From positions 2,790,001 through 2,854,000 of the forward strand of contig NZ_CP062500.1 of assembly GCF_014879975.1 (NCBI RefSeq): a stretch of 64,000 nucleotides of DNA. Reading direction: 5' to 3'. The position numbers and the translations under genes were made by a program. Below are positions 1-8,331 of this stretch, one piece after another. The notes under the pieces were generated by a model. It was given only the letters and a program-made list of their open reading frames with translations. It had not been told where the DNA came from and did not search any database. Within the stretch, counting starts at the first letter, position 1, and every line of letters begins with the position of its first letter. The DNA comes from Vibrio bathopelagicus (GTDB taxonomy: Bacteria > Pseudomonadota > Gammaproteobacteria > Enterobacterales > Vibrionaceae).

Positions 1-2
1 TC

Positions 3-665
3 AACCACATCGTGTGTCACGGTATTCCAGCATCACAAGATGAGACTGGTAGCACAGGTCAATTCAAACCTGCAGTATTGAAAGATGGCGATATTCTAAA
101 CGTTGATATCACTGTGATTGTTCCTGATGACGAAAATGCAGACCTAAGCACTCGTCCGCAAGGTTACCACGGTGACACATCTAAGATGTTCCTTGTGGGT
201 GAAGTTTCTCCAGCAAACAAACGTCTATGTATGGTTGCTCAAGAAGCACTTTACGAAGGCATGCGCCAAGTAAAACCTGGTGTTCAGTTGGGTCAAATCG
301 GTACGGCTATCGAGAAGTACATCAAAACCAACAATAAGAACAACCCACGCGCTAAGTTCTCTATTGTTAAAGATTACTGTGGCCACGGCATCGGTTCTGA
401 GTTCCATGAAGATCCACAAGTGGTTCACTACAAAAACAGTGACCGTACCGTACTGAAAGCTGGCATGTGTTTCACAATCGAGCCAATGATCAACGCAGGT
501 AAGTTTGGCTGCCGTCTTGATGACGAAGATAGCTGGACAGTGTACACAGCAGACAGCAAGAACTCAGCACAATGGGAGCACACACTGGTTGTAACTGAGA
601 CAGGTTGTGAAGTACTGACACTACGCAGCGATGACACGATTCCACGTATCATGAAGAACGCTTAG
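3..665 (+). CDS. map: Type I methionine aminopeptidase (5' end outside window)
   Basis: Removes the N-terminal methionine from nascent proteins in the cytoplasm. The reading frame is open to the left edge, so the gene starts before the window. The five metal ligands of the family are visible in order: Asp in NVDITV, Asp in HGDTSKMF, His in CGHGIG, Glu in TIEPM and Glu in QWEHT, followed by the conserved C-terminal TLRSDDTIP. Compared with the E. coli enzyme as remembered, it carries short insertions after CHGIP, before HGDTSKM, and in the KTNNKNNPRAKF stretch; these may be typical of Vibrio Map. It is upstream of glnD as in E. coli, although E. coli transcribes the two divergently. A hairpin plus T-run terminator follows directly. 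Confidence 0.97.
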   Translation, partial: NHIVCHGIPASQDETGSTGQFKPAVLKDGDILNVDITVIVPDDENADLSTRPQGYHGDTSKMFLVGEVSPANKRLCMVAQEALYEGMRQVKPGVQLGQIGTAIEKYIKTNNKNNPRAKFSIVKDYCGHGIGSEFHEDPQVVHYKNSDRTVLKAGMCFTIEPMINAGKFGCRLDDEDSWTVYTADSKNSAQWEHTLVVTETGCEVLTLRSDDTIPRIMKNA

Positions 666-693
666 TTCAACAGGCTGAAACATCAGACTTTTA

Positions 694-726
694 AAAATAT
701 CCTCGCATTGTCGGGGATATTTTTTT
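694..726 (+). terminator. Rho-independent terminator after map
   Basis: AAATATCC and GGATATTT arms form a stem around a short loop, followed by a run of T. It sits 30 bp after the map stop codon and separates map from glnD. Confidence 0.8.
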
Positions 727-803
727 ATCTGCGTAATTTCGATTTTCCATCACCTTCTGTTAAATTGTTAAATACTCTCATTTGCTTGCACGGATAGCAG
801 ACT

Positions 804-3425
804 ATGCCTTATCAATGCCCTCTTACGTTCAATGACGAACAAATTGAAATCTGCGAATTAAAAAATCAACTCGAAATCTTCACGCAGTACCAAAAAGATG
901 AATTTCTCAATCATCACCCAGTGACAGACTTAGTGTTGCTACGCTCTGAATATATGGATTTGCTCCTCAACCGATTATGGGATCATTTTGGATTCAGCAA
1001 ACTGCCTCATATTGCGTTGGTCGCTGTGGGTGGTTATGGTCGCGGTGAACTGCATCCGTTATCCGACATTGATATCTTAATCGTATCGCAAAAGACGCTA
1101 CCTCCAGCGCTTGGTGAAAAAGTCAGTCAGTTCATCACGCTACTTTGGGATTTGAGACTCGAAGTTGGCCATGCGGTACGCACCATTGCCGAATGTATTG
1201 AAATTGGTAGTGATGACTTAACCGTTGCGACTAACCTGCAAGAGTCGCGTTTACTGTGTGGCAGTGAAGACACCTTCCAAGAGCTGAAACTAAAGATTCA
1301 TTCCGATTCATTTTGGCCAAGTGAGACATTTTACAAAGCCAAGATTCAAGAGCAAAGAGAGCGTCATGCTCGCTACCACGACACCACCTACAACCTAGAA
1401 CCGGACATCAAATCAACACCCGGTGGGTTAAGAGACATCCACACTCTGAGTTGGGTAGCACGTCGCCATTTTGGTGCCACATCTCTACTGGAGATGAGCA
1501 AATACGGATTCCTAACCGATGCCGAATATCGCGAACTCGTCGAGTGCCAAGATTTTTTATGGCGCGTTCGCTTTGCATTGCATATCGAACTACGCCGTTA
1601 CGACAACCGTCTTACCTTCGCTCATCAGGCTCAAGTAGCAGAACACCTTGGTTATACTGGTGAAGGCAATCGTGGCGTAGAAATGATGATGAAGGAGTTC
1701 TACCGCACACTTCGTCGTGTAGCAGAGCTCAACAAGATGCTGCTTAAACTGTTTGACCAAGCGATCATTAACGGCGGTCAAACACAAGAAGCGGAGATTC
1801 TCGACAACGATTTTCAACGTCGAGGCTCACTGATCGAAGCGCGTAAGCCTGCCCTATTCCAAGCTCGTCCAGAAACGATTCTCGATATGTTTATCCATAT
1901 CGCTAACGACTCTTCCATCGAAGGGGTCAGCCCGCCAACCTTGCGACAGCTGCGTACGGCACGTCGCCGATTGAACCGCTTCCTGCATACCATTCCTGAA
2001 GCCCGTGACAAGTTCATGGACTTGGTTCGTCACCCAAATGCACTGCACAAAGCTTTTAGCCTGATGCATAAACTGGGTGTGCTATCGGCCTATTTGCCAC
2101 AGTGGAGTCAAATTGTTGGTCAAATGCAGTTTGATCTGTTCCATGTTTACACCGTCGATGAACACAGTATTCGTCTTCTGAAACACATCAACCGTTTTAA
2201 CCAAATTGAAAACCACGATAAGCATCCAATTTGTTGTGAAGTTTACCCGAGAGTTCAGAAAAAAGAGCTGCTGATCCTCGCCGCTATCTTCCATGATATA
2301 GGTAAAGGTCGCGGTGGTGATCACTCGGAAATCGGCGCAGTTGAGGCTTACTCCTTCTGTATCGAGCACGGATTATCAAAACCAGAAGCAAAACAAGTCG
2401 CATGGCTCGTTCAGAACCACCTGTTGATGTCTGTCACCGCCCAACGCCGTGATATCTACGACCCTGATGTCATTACCGAATTCGCGAAGAAGGTTCGTGA
2501 TGAAGAGTCATTAGAGCTGCTGGTGTGCCTAACCGTCGCCGACATATGTGCGACGAACCCGGAACTATGGAACAGCTGGAAACGCACCCTGTTAGCTGAA
2601 CTATTCCATTCGACGCAACGTGCACTGCGCCGTGGCTTGGAAAACCCAGTCGATGTCAGAGACCGTATTCGTCACAATCAACAGATGGCATCAGCTCTGT
2701 TACGTAAAGAAGGCTTCACTGCTCGTGAGATTGAAGTACTTTGGCAACGTTTCAAAGCCGATTACTTCTTACGTCACACACATAAGCAAATCGCTTGGCA
2801 CTGTGAGCACTTACTTCGTCTAGAAGACCCAAGCCAACCGTTAGTTTTGATCAGTAAAAAAGCGACACGCGGTGGCACTGAGGTGTTTGTTTACTGTAAA
2901 GATCAAGCCGCACTTTTTGCGACCGTGGTGGCTGAGCTCGATAGACGCAACTTCAACGTTCATGACGCGCAAGTCATGGTCAGTAAAGATGGCCATGTTT
3001 TGGATACCTTTATCGTACTCGATCAGCATGGTGAAGCGATTGATGAAGCGAGACACAAAGCCGTTGCTAAGCATCTGACTCATGTATTGGCTGATGGCCG
3101 ACCGACTAAGATTAAGACGCGTCGCACGCCACGTAACTTGCAACACTTTAAGGTCAAAACCTTAGTTGAGTTCCTACCAACAAAGAGCAAAAAGCGTACC
3201 TTGATGGAGTTAAGAGCCCTTGATACACCGGGGTTATTAGCTCAAGTCGGTGCAACCTTTGCCGAACTAGACATCAACTTGCACGGAGCGAAAATTACCA
3301 CCATAGGTGAGCGAGCTGAGGATTTGTTTATTCTAACCAGTGAAGCGGGTGGAAGACTGTCTGAAGAACAAGAACAGGCGCTAAGAGAACGATTAACCGA
3401 ACACGTTTCGGAACTCGCCCCTTAG
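804..3425 (+). CDS. glnD: Bifunctional [protein-PII] uridylyltransferase/uridylyl-removing enzyme
   Basis: Nitrogen sensor that uridylylates PII proteins when glutamine is low and de-uridylylates them when it is high. The 873-aa length is normal for the family. Domains in order: a nucleotidyltransferase motif GGYGRGELHPLSDID at about residues 76-90 with the two catalytic Asp; an HD phosphohydrolase motif FHDIGKGRGGDHS near residue 495; and two C-terminal ACT domains starting near residues 690 and 800, the glutamine-sensing part. It lies between map and yaeH in the same direction, with its own upstream gap of about 80 bp after the map terminator. Confidence 0.97.
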   Translation: MPYQCPLTFNDEQIEICELKNQLEIFTQYQKDEFLNHHPVTDLVLLRSEYMDLLLNRLWDHFGFSKLPHIALVAVGGYGRGELHPLSDIDILIVSQKTLPPALGEKVSQFITLLWDLRLEVGHAVRTIAECIEIGSDDLTVATNLQESRLLCGSEDTFQELKLKIHSDSFWPSETFYKAKIQEQRERHARYHDTTYNLEPDIKSTPGGLRDIHTLSWVARRHFGATSLLEMSKYGFLTDAEYRELVECQDFLWRVRFALHIELRRYDNRLTFAHQAQVAEHLGYTGEGNRGVEMMMKEFYRTLRRVAELNKMLLKLFDQAIINGGQTQEAEILDNDFQRRGSLIEARKPALFQARPETILDMFIHIANDSSIEGVSPPTLRQLRTARRRLNRFLHTIPEARDKFMDLVRHPNALHKAFSLMHKLGVLSAYLPQWSQIVGQMQFDLFHVYTVDEHSIRLLKHINRFNQIENHDKHPICCEVYPRVQKKELLILAAIFHDIGKGRGGDHSEIGAVEAYSFCIEHGLSKPEAKQVAWLVQNHLLMSVTAQRRDIYDPDVITEFAKKVRDEESLELLVCLTVADICATNPELWNSWKRTLLAELFHSTQRALRRGLENPVDVRDRIRHNQQMASALLRKEGFTAREIEVLWQRFKADYFLRHTHKQIAWHCEHLLRLEDPSQPLVLISKKATRGGTEVFVYCKDQAALFATVVAELDRRNFNVHDAQVMVSKDGHVLDTFIVLDQHGEAIDEARHKAVAKHLTHVLADGRPTKIKTRRTPRNLQHFKVKTLVEFLPTKSKKRTLMELRALDTPGLLAQVGATFAELDINLHGAKITTIGERAEDLFILTSEAGGRLSEEQEQALRERLTEHVSELAP

Positions 3426-3469
3426 AAAGCGAATTGAGTGCTAGAAGCGGGTTTAATAACCAAATAAGT

Positions 3470-3500
3470 GTGGGCAAAGATAGAGAGCGATCTTGCCCAC
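3470..3500 (+). other. Hairpin downstream of glnD
   Basis: GTGGGCAAAGA and TCTTGCCCAC form an imperfect stem about 45 bp after the glnD stop. There is no T-run, so it is not a classic intrinsic terminator; it could be a 3' stabilising structure. Confidence 0.4.
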
Positions 3501-3607
3501 AACTTACAATCAATTCACAGATATCAACTATCTAGCTCGTCGTTAGGCTGCTACATTGATCAAGTCAATTACATAAAAGTATTACATTCATAACCTAGAG
3601 GTCGCTT

Positions 3608-3991
3608 ATGTATCCAAACCTCACTGGCTTAGGTATCCACGAACCTAAACAGATTGAACGTTACTCCCTTCGCCAAGAAGCGCACAAAGATATCCTGAAG
3701 ATTTACTTTCGTAAGCAGAAAGGTGAACTGTTCGCGAAAAGCGTTAAGTTTAAGTACCCACGACAAGTAAAAAGTGTGCTTGTTAGCGGTGGTAATAATC
3801 AATACAAAGAAGTGACAGAGATTAACCGCAACCTCACTCTTGTGATTGATGAGCTCAACAAGATCACTAAACCTACACCAACGGCTGAGGTGGATGTGAA
3901 GCAGAAGATCCTTACCGACTTACGCCACCTAGAGAAAGTGGTATCAAGTAAGATCGCTGAGATCGAAGCCGATCTAGAAAAGCTAAAATGA
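3608..3991 (+). CDS. yaeH: YaeH family protein (UPF0325, DUF3461)
   Basis: Conserved small cytoplasmic protein of unknown function. The N-terminal part matches E. coli YaeH closely ([27 protein letters not shown]) and the C-terminus ends in the family's [21 protein letters not shown] helix. Length 127 aa is normal. A good ribosome binding site (AGAGGT) sits 6 nt before the ATG. The position after glnD mirrors E. coli, where dapD lies between. A strong hairpin and an intrinsic terminator follow. Confidence 0.93.
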   Translation: MYPNLTGLGIHEPKQIERYSLRQEAHKDILKIYFRKQKGELFAKSVKFKYPRQVKSVLVSGGNNQYKEVTEINRNLTLVIDELNKITKPTPTAEVDVKQKILTDLRHLEKVVSSKIAEIEADLEKLK

Positions 3992-3999
3992 TCCCGCGA

Positions 4000-4036
4000 T
4001 TAACGGCTAACTAGCCAACATTAGTTATGCCGTTAA
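4000..4036 (+). other. Long hairpin after yaeH
   Basis: TTAACGGCTAACTA pairs with TAGTTATGCCGTTAA with a single bulge, giving about 14 paired bases. No T-run follows; the real terminator lies just downstream at 4054. Possibly a 3'-UTR structure. Confidence 0.45.
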
Positions 4037-4053
4037 GGTCGTACAGACATCAA

Positions 4054-4088
4054 AAAGGGCTGATATCACTATCAGCCCTTTGTTTTTT
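4054..4088 (+). terminator. Rho-independent terminator after yaeH
   Basis: AAGGGCTGAT and ATCAGCCCTT form a perfect stem followed by TTGTTTTTT. It may also act on convergent truC transcription, since the left arm is preceded by A residues. Confidence 0.85.
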
Positions 4089-4122
4089 ATTCTATTTTCT
4101 TTATTCACTTAAACGCGTGTGA

Positions 4123-4872
4123 TTACTTAGACAAACATGTTTGAGCATCAATTAAGTTGGTATCCCACTCAAAGGTTTCAAATAACCTTAACCACGTTTC
4201 ATCTAGGCTGGCCTTCATCACTAACTCTTTTTTAGTGAAAGGATGAATGAAACGCAACTCAGAAGCATGCAGCAACAGACGGTGTGAGTCTAAATCATCA
4301 CGAAACAGTCGGTTATGCTGACCATCACCATGCGAAGTATCGCCAACGATTGGATGTCTTAGATGAGCCATGTGACGACGCAGCTGATGTTTACGTCCTG
4401 TCTTTGGCATCATCTCAACTAAGCAGTAACGACTGGTAGGAAAACGGCCTGTTGAATACGGCACTTCAACTTTCGCTAACGGCTCGTAAACAGTGACGGC
4501 CTCTTGTGGTTCTTTATCTTCTTTCGCGAACTTGTCTGCGATCTTATCCAACTCGACCTTGAGTGCATAATCGAGCGTATCGCCCTCTTCTATCCAACCA
4601 CGAACAATCGCATGATAAGTCTTTTGCATCTCATGGTTGGCGAACATCGGCATCACCTCAGAAGCAACCTCACTCGACAGTGCAAACACCAACACACCAG
4701 ATGTTGGTCGATCTAAACGATGCAAAGGAAATACGTGCTGACCAATTTGATCGCGCAGTGTCTGCATAACAAATTGAGTCTCGTGTTTATCCAACCATGA
4801 GCGATGCACTAGCATACCCGCAGGCTTATTCACCGCGACAAAATACTCATCTTGATAAATGATCTCTAACAT
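4123..4872 (-). CDS. truC: tRNA pseudouridine(65) synthase
   Basis: Isomerises uridine 65 of tRNA to pseudouridine. The RluA-type catalytic motif HRLDRPTSG is present with the catalytic Asp at residue 54 when the start is placed at MLEIIYQDE, the same as in E. coli TruC. Other family signatures are VHRSWLDKHE, LDKIADKFAKED and KTGRKHQLRRHMAHL. The chosen ATG at 4872 overlaps the yqcC stop codon as TAATG, which supports translational coupling; a start three codons upstream is possible but less like the family. Confidence 0.95.
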   Translation of the reverse strand: MLEIIYQDEYFVAVNKPAGMLVHRSWLDKHETQFVMQTLRDQIGQHVFPLHRLDRPTSGVLVFALSSEVASEVMPMFANHEMQKTYHAIVRGWIEEGDTLDYALKVELDKIADKFAKEDKEPQEAVTVYEPLAKVEVPYSTGRFPTSRYCLVEMMPKTGRKHQLRRHMAHLRHPIVGDTSHGDGQHNRLFRDDLDSHRLLLHASELRFIHPFTKKELVMKASLDETWLRLFETFEWDTNLIDAQTCLSK

Positions 4873-5186
4873 TACGCGCATACCTCATCAATACTCAGAA
4901 TCGTCACTAGCAGTTCAGCTTTGTCTGCCTCATTTTTCCACACTTCACCAAAATAGGGATGAATCGCAAAGCCTTTCGGTAGGCTCATTTGGGCATGCAT
5001 CATTACGTTGATCTTTACGATAAAGATCCACTGCAACCACTCTTCCGGTTGTAGCAAATCAATCGCGAAAGGTTCAACACTTGCAAGCGCCTCATCCGAG
5101 GGTGGAAGCGTGCTCCACAGAGAACAGTGGCGCATTTGTTGTTCTAATTGTTGAAGTAAAAGAGGTAACTTTGTGGCAGCTGTCAT
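4872..5186 (-). CDS. yqcC: YqcC family protein
   Basis: Small conserved protein (104 aa) of unknown biochemical role, always found next to truC in gammaproteobacteria. The region ALASVEPFAIDLLQPEEWLQ and the LPKGFAIHPYFGE stretch are typical of the family. Its TAA stop overlaps the truC ATG by one base, so the two form an operon on the minus strand. It is divergent from the DUF3549 gene, sharing an 87-bp promoter region. Confidence 0.9.
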   Translation of the reverse strand: MTAATKLPLLLQQLEQQMRHCSLWSTLPPSDEALASVEPFAIDLLQPEEWLQWIFIVKINVMMHAQMSLPKGFAIHPYFGEVWKNEADKAELLVTILSIDEVCA

Positions 5187-5273
5187 TTTTCACCAAGTTA
5201 TTTATCTAGTGACCTTGAAATTGGGGCATAGAGTACCATCTATTTAGGAAAGAAAGTTAGGAGCTTTATTACT

Positions 5274-6314
5274 ATGGAAACCATTCACACGCTCACTCAG
5301 TTGCTAAAGAATAGCGGTTGCCAATACGACATCTACGACTTAGGTCGTCGTATCCAGAAAATCGACAACACCCTATTCTCTGATGTTGAGCAAGGGAAAC
5401 AGCCATACCCGTTTCCACTTCAGAAACAAGCTCACTTAGCCATTAGCTACTGGAACGAACACAAACAGCCATGGATTTGGTTTCTAAAATTCAAACTGGA
5501 CGAAAGAGGCCTATTACATCAAGGCGATGTGGGTAATTTTCTTAAGTTTGTTATCGAAGCAATGGGCACGCGTTTGAACGGTGATATCAGCGAAGAGCAA
5601 CAACAAAAGCTGTCAAACAACCCTTATACCTTTAAGCCTTCTGAAGACAAAATGGCCGTATTCCATAGCCAAGTAAGAGCAGGTTTAGACTTAGCGACGA
5701 GCCAATATTACGAACACGCTCAACATTACTTCACTGGTGAGCTTGGTTGGGATAATTGGAAAACGGTTGGTCTACAAGGCATCACAGATATGTGCGCGCG
5801 TTTAGGAAGCCAACAAAACGGTGTATCAATTCGCAAAGCCATTAATAAGCTGCCATCAGAACCGCTATACGCAACGTTAGGTGCGCTTGAACATACACAA
5901 ATCAATGACAAACTCGCGCAACGCTTACAAGAGCTTGCAGAGCATGAGATCGCAAGTAAAGAGCCTGATTTATTCTTACTTTCAGCCTTGGTTCGTGCCC
6001 TTTCCGGTGCAGAACAAAGGATCGCGAATAACATCATTAACCAAGTTCTGGCTAGTCCACGCTTGAGTCACCAAGAAGTGTTGATTGGTTTAGCGGGTCG
6101 CAGCTGGCACGCGCTGCAAGACCCTGCGATTGCTGAGCAATTCTTGCTGCGTCTCGCACAAACGGGGAATCAAAACCTGTTCAATCAGTTATTTGCAGAT
6201 TTAGTGATGATTCCGACACTAAGAATGGTATTTTTACCCTTGTTGAATTCGAACCCATCACCTGAGCTCGCAAACGCATTAATTGAGTTACAACAAGCGA
6301 CTAAGTCTCAATAA
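5274..6314 (+). CDS. DUF3549 family protein
   Basis: Conserved hypothetical protein of 346 aa, of a family largely restricted to Vibrionaceae and relatives. It starts METIHTLTQLLKNSGCQYDI and contains no obvious signal peptide or membrane segment, so it is probably cytoplasmic. No catalytic motif is recognised. A ribosome binding site (TTAGGAGC) lies 10 nt upstream of the ATG. It is followed by the DUF3301 gene, a pairing I recall as common in vibrios; function unknown. Confidence 0.85.
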   Translation: METIHTLTQLLKNSGCQYDIYDLGRRIQKIDNTLFSDVEQGKQPYPFPLQKQAHLAISYWNEHKQPWIWFLKFKLDERGLLHQGDVGNFLKFVIEAMGTRLNGDISEEQQQKLSNNPYTFKPSEDKMAVFHSQVRAGLDLATSQYYEHAQHYFTGELGWDNWKTVGLQGITDMCARLGSQQNGVSIRKAINKLPSEPLYATLGALEHTQINDKLAQRLQELAEHEIASKEPDLFLLSALVRALSGAEQRIANNIINQVLASPRLSHQEVLIGLAGRSWHALQDPAIAEQFLLRLAQTGNQNLFNQLFADLVMIPTLRMVFLPLLNSNPSPELANALIELQQATKSQ

Positions 6315-6412
6315 CGGACTGACGACTAATTCAAGAGCGGGCTTGCTCTAGAGCTCGTTGAAATACGCTGTAATTACAATTGGAATAGAGATAAAAAGGA
6401 AGTATGGATTAA

Positions 6413-6721
6413 ATGATAGATAACTTATTGGCTATTTTGTTTCTGTGCTTCTTTTGCTTTTTATTTTGGCAGCAGCGCAGGCAATCAGAGCTTGCGAAAG
6501 CTGCCATTGCGAGAAAGTGTAAAGAGCTAGACCTGCAATTATTAAGTGTCGCCTTCAGTGGTCATAAACTTAAGATGCGCCATGAGCTAACGACCATTTG
6601 GCGCTGGCATACTGTGTACCAATTTGAGTTTTCCGCATTAGGTGATGACCTGTACCAAGGAAAACTGACAATGGTAGGCTTCCGCTCTATGCGGTTTGAG
6701 CTACAGCCTCATAGAATGTAA
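6413..6721 (+). CDS. DUF3301 domain membrane-anchored protein
   Basis: 102-aa protein with one N-terminal hydrophobic segment (IDNLLAILFLCFFCFLFWQQ), probably an inner-membrane anchor, and a small cytoplasmic domain ending YQGKLTMVGFRSMRFELQPH. Matches the DUF3301 family in length and layout. Its 3' end overlaps the convergent GNAT gene by 35 bp. Function unknown. Confidence 0.85.
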   Translation: MIDNLLAILFLCFFCFLFWQQRRQSELAKAAIARKCKELDLQLLSVAFSGHKLKMRHELTTIWRWHTVYQFEFSALGDDLYQGKLTMVGFRSMRFELQPHRM

Positions 6722-7205
6722 CGTCGCAATACGCGGTATAACTATATTCATGAAAAGGGCCAAACTGATCTTGTTTGGTCTCTTTAAATGCAAAGCCTAA
6801 CTTTTCGAGTAACTTAATCGATGGGTTATGGCCGACATTAACGGTCGCGACAACATTCGTTAGGTGCTCTTCAAAGCACACCAAACTAAAAAAAGGTTTT
6901 AGCACTTCGCTAGCAAGGCCTTGATTCCAAAACTCCTTGTCTAGAATAAATCCCAGTTCATGCTTCCCTTCCTCAGACGAAACAAACAAATGTCCAAGGT
7001 ATTCACGGGTCTGGTTATGGATAATTGCACGACAGAAACCGACGTTGTCGTTCAGTATTTCTTGAAATAGGTGTTTTGCAGAGGCAATAGAGTGCGGCCC
7101 GTTCATTTCCGCACGATTAATGGGGCAGCAATTCAACTTGATAAAGTCGTGTTGTAGCTGTTCAGTATAAGGTACTAACAGCGTTCTTGAGGTTGCTATC
7201 GTCAT
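6687..7205 (-). CDS. GNAT family N-acetyltransferase
   Basis: Acetyl-CoA dependent acetyltransferase of the RimJ/RimL-like type, 172 aa. The family features seen are a central GFILDKEFWNQGLASEVL stretch corresponding to motif A (acetyl-CoA pyrophosphate binding) and the NVGHNPSIKLLEKLGF segment that in these enzymes packs the C-terminal half. The substrate cannot be deduced. The ribosome binding site is GGAGTG just upstream. The gene runs convergent to the DUF3301 gene and downstream of the csrB RNA on the same strand. Confidence 0.88.
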   Translation of the reverse strand: MTIATSRTLLVPYTEQLQHDFIKLNCCPINRAEMNGPHSIASAKHLFQEILNDNVGFCRAIIHNQTREYLGHLFVSSEEGKHELGFILDKEFWNQGLASEVLKPFFSLVCFEEHLTNVVATVNVGHNPSIKLLEKLGFAFKETKQDQFGPFHEYSYTAYCDVTFYEAVAQTA

Positions 7206-7276
7206 AAAACACTCCTTGTGTTGACCATTAGCAGAAAAGCAAATGTCGCGCTCTTAGATAAAAGCTCCTGAATTAA

Positions 7277-7327
7277 AGAGAGCCCCTAGATAGAGAAAAG
7301 CCTCAGATAAAGAAAAGCCCCGACACC
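7277..7327 (-). repeat. 17-bp tandem repeat at the csrB terminator
   Basis: Three 17-bp units run from 7277: one ending CTAGATAG, one ending CTCAGATAA, and the third being the distal arm of the csrB terminator (AGAAAAGCCCCGACACC). The units share the AGA-AGCC core. It looks like local duplication of the terminator tail. Confidence 0.6.
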
Positions 7328-7341
7328 GAAGTGTCAGGGCT
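7311..7341 (-). terminator. Rho-independent terminator of csrB
   Basis: On the minus strand AGCCCTGACAC, loop TTCG, GTGTCGGGGCT followed by TTTTC. The stable UUCG-type loop and 11-bp stem make it a strong terminator. Confidence 0.9.
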
Positions 7342-7720
7342 AGGGTCTTACTCGCAGCAGTCCGGCTACTAATAAATGCTCCATGCATCATCCATAATAG
7401 TGGCTGTAATCCTTCAGCTCTTTCCTTTACTTCGCCGTCCTAGCGGTGTCCAATCATCCTGAAAGCTAACGATCCTAGTTAGCGCACATCACTTGTTCCG
7501 TGAGCGGTGTCCTTTACATCGTCCTGATGCTAATCCAACCCTTTAAATCCTAAAGGTGTCCATTGTCATTCCGTTGCAGCCAACTTCCTGTTAACTGAAT
7601 GTATCCCTACAATGTCCTTACGCTCCATGCTTGACCACTCAATCCTAAGTAACCAAATCTTCATCCTGAAGATAACCAAATCCTTGGGGCTTTCCTGTTC
7701 CGTGTCAGAATCCTTCCGAC
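7311..7720 (-). ncRNA. csrB: CsrB-family regulatory RNA (sequesters CsrA)
   Basis: About 410 nt RNA that titrates the RNA-binding regulator CsrA. Read on the minus strand it contains roughly 25 GGA motifs, many as AGGAT or AGGAC presented in small hairpin loops (for example CTTCAGGATGAAG and GCTAACTAGGATCGTTAGC), the hallmark of CsrB/CsrC RNAs. It ends at a perfect terminator and begins about 7 nt after a -10-like TAAATT. A GacA/UvrY/VarA-type palindrome lies about 160 bp upstream, the arrangement known for E. coli csrB. No protein-coding frame explains the interval. Vibrios commonly have several csrB copies; which copy this is cannot be told here. Confidence 0.92.
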
Positions 7721-7727
7721 AAGGTTT

Positions 7728-7755
7728 AATTTACGCGATTTAGGATTTCGGACAA
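7728..7755 (-). promoter_or_regulatory. Probable csrB promoter
   Basis: On the minus strand TTGTCC (7755-7750), 16-bp spacer, TAAATT (7733-7728), placing the start near 7720. The match to sigma-70 consensus is moderate, as expected for an activated promoter. Confidence 0.5.
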
Positions 7756-7878
7756 TAGATTTGCATCACATTTTGAATTCAAGAAAGTTGTTAATTATAT
7801 AAAACAATTAAAATTCAAAAGCTTAACCATATGCATATCAATCTCTCTAGATAACTATTTGTGTTATCTCACAGCCTT

Positions 7879-7896
7879 TGTAAGAGATCTCTCACA
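7879..7896. promoter_or_regulatory. GacA/UvrY/VarA-type binding site upstream of csrB
   Basis: TGTAAGAGATCTCTCACA, an 18-bp near-palindrome fitting the TGTAAG-N6-CTTACA consensus of GacA-family response regulators and almost identical, as remembered, to the UvrY site of E. coli csrB. It lies about 160 bp upstream of the csrB start and about 80 bp upstream of the divergent small coiled-coil gene, so it could serve either. Confidence 0.8.
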
Positions 7897-7973
7897 CGCG
7901 ATGGGCTGTTTTATGATTCGCTATCATTCACTGGAGCGAGTAAAATGACAAAATACTAAAAATGGAGGTCAAC

Positions 7974-8261
7974 ATGCTGACAAAAGATGTGTCTGAAGAG
8001 TTGAAATCAGTGCTTGAAGGACTGCAAGCACAAGGGAAAGAGCCAACAGTTGCTTTAGTGAAAGCTCGTATGAGTACATCCGTTCCAATGCCGGCTTTGA
8101 TTACAACCATCAAGAGCTGGAAAAGCGCGAATCGCGTACCTAAAGTGGAAGTCGCGACACAAGAAGAGCCGGCACTTGATCGCGTTAGCCAACTGGAAAA
8201 GCAAATCCTTGAACTTACCGCTCGCGTTGCCACGCTTGAAGCTAAGTTAACTGAACAGTAA
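7974..8261 (+). CDS. Small helical protein with C-terminal coiled coil
   Basis: 95-aa protein of unknown function. The start at 7974 is chosen because GGAGG lies 5 nt upstream; an in-frame ATG at 7962 overlaps that ribosome binding site. The N-terminal half (KSVLEGLQAQGKEPTVALVK, then PMPALITTIKSWKS) resembles the N-terminal helix-turn-helix region of KfrA-like DNA-binding proteins, and the last 35 residues show heptads typical of a coiled coil (VSQLEKQILELTARVATLEA). It is divergent from csrB. A DNA-binding role is inference only. The stop codon lies inside a 16-bp tandem array. Confidence 0.75.
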   Translation: MLTKDVSEELKSVLEGLQAQGKEPTVALVKARMSTSVPMPALITTIKSWKSANRVPKVEVATQEEPALDRVSQLEKQILELTARVATLEAKLTEQ

Positions 8262-8326
8262 GTTAACTGGTCAATAAGGCAACTGAGCAATAAGTTGACC
8301 GATAAATAAGCTAACAGAGAAATAGA
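8247..8326 (+). repeat. 16-bp tandem repeat, five degenerate copies
   Basis: Units start at 8247, 8263, 8279, 8295 and 8311, with consensus near TTAACTGANCAATAAG. The array begins within the last codons of the small coiled-coil gene, contains its TAA stop, and ends 6 bp before the yaiI start codon. Confidence 0.75.
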
Positions 8327-8331
8327 ACACT

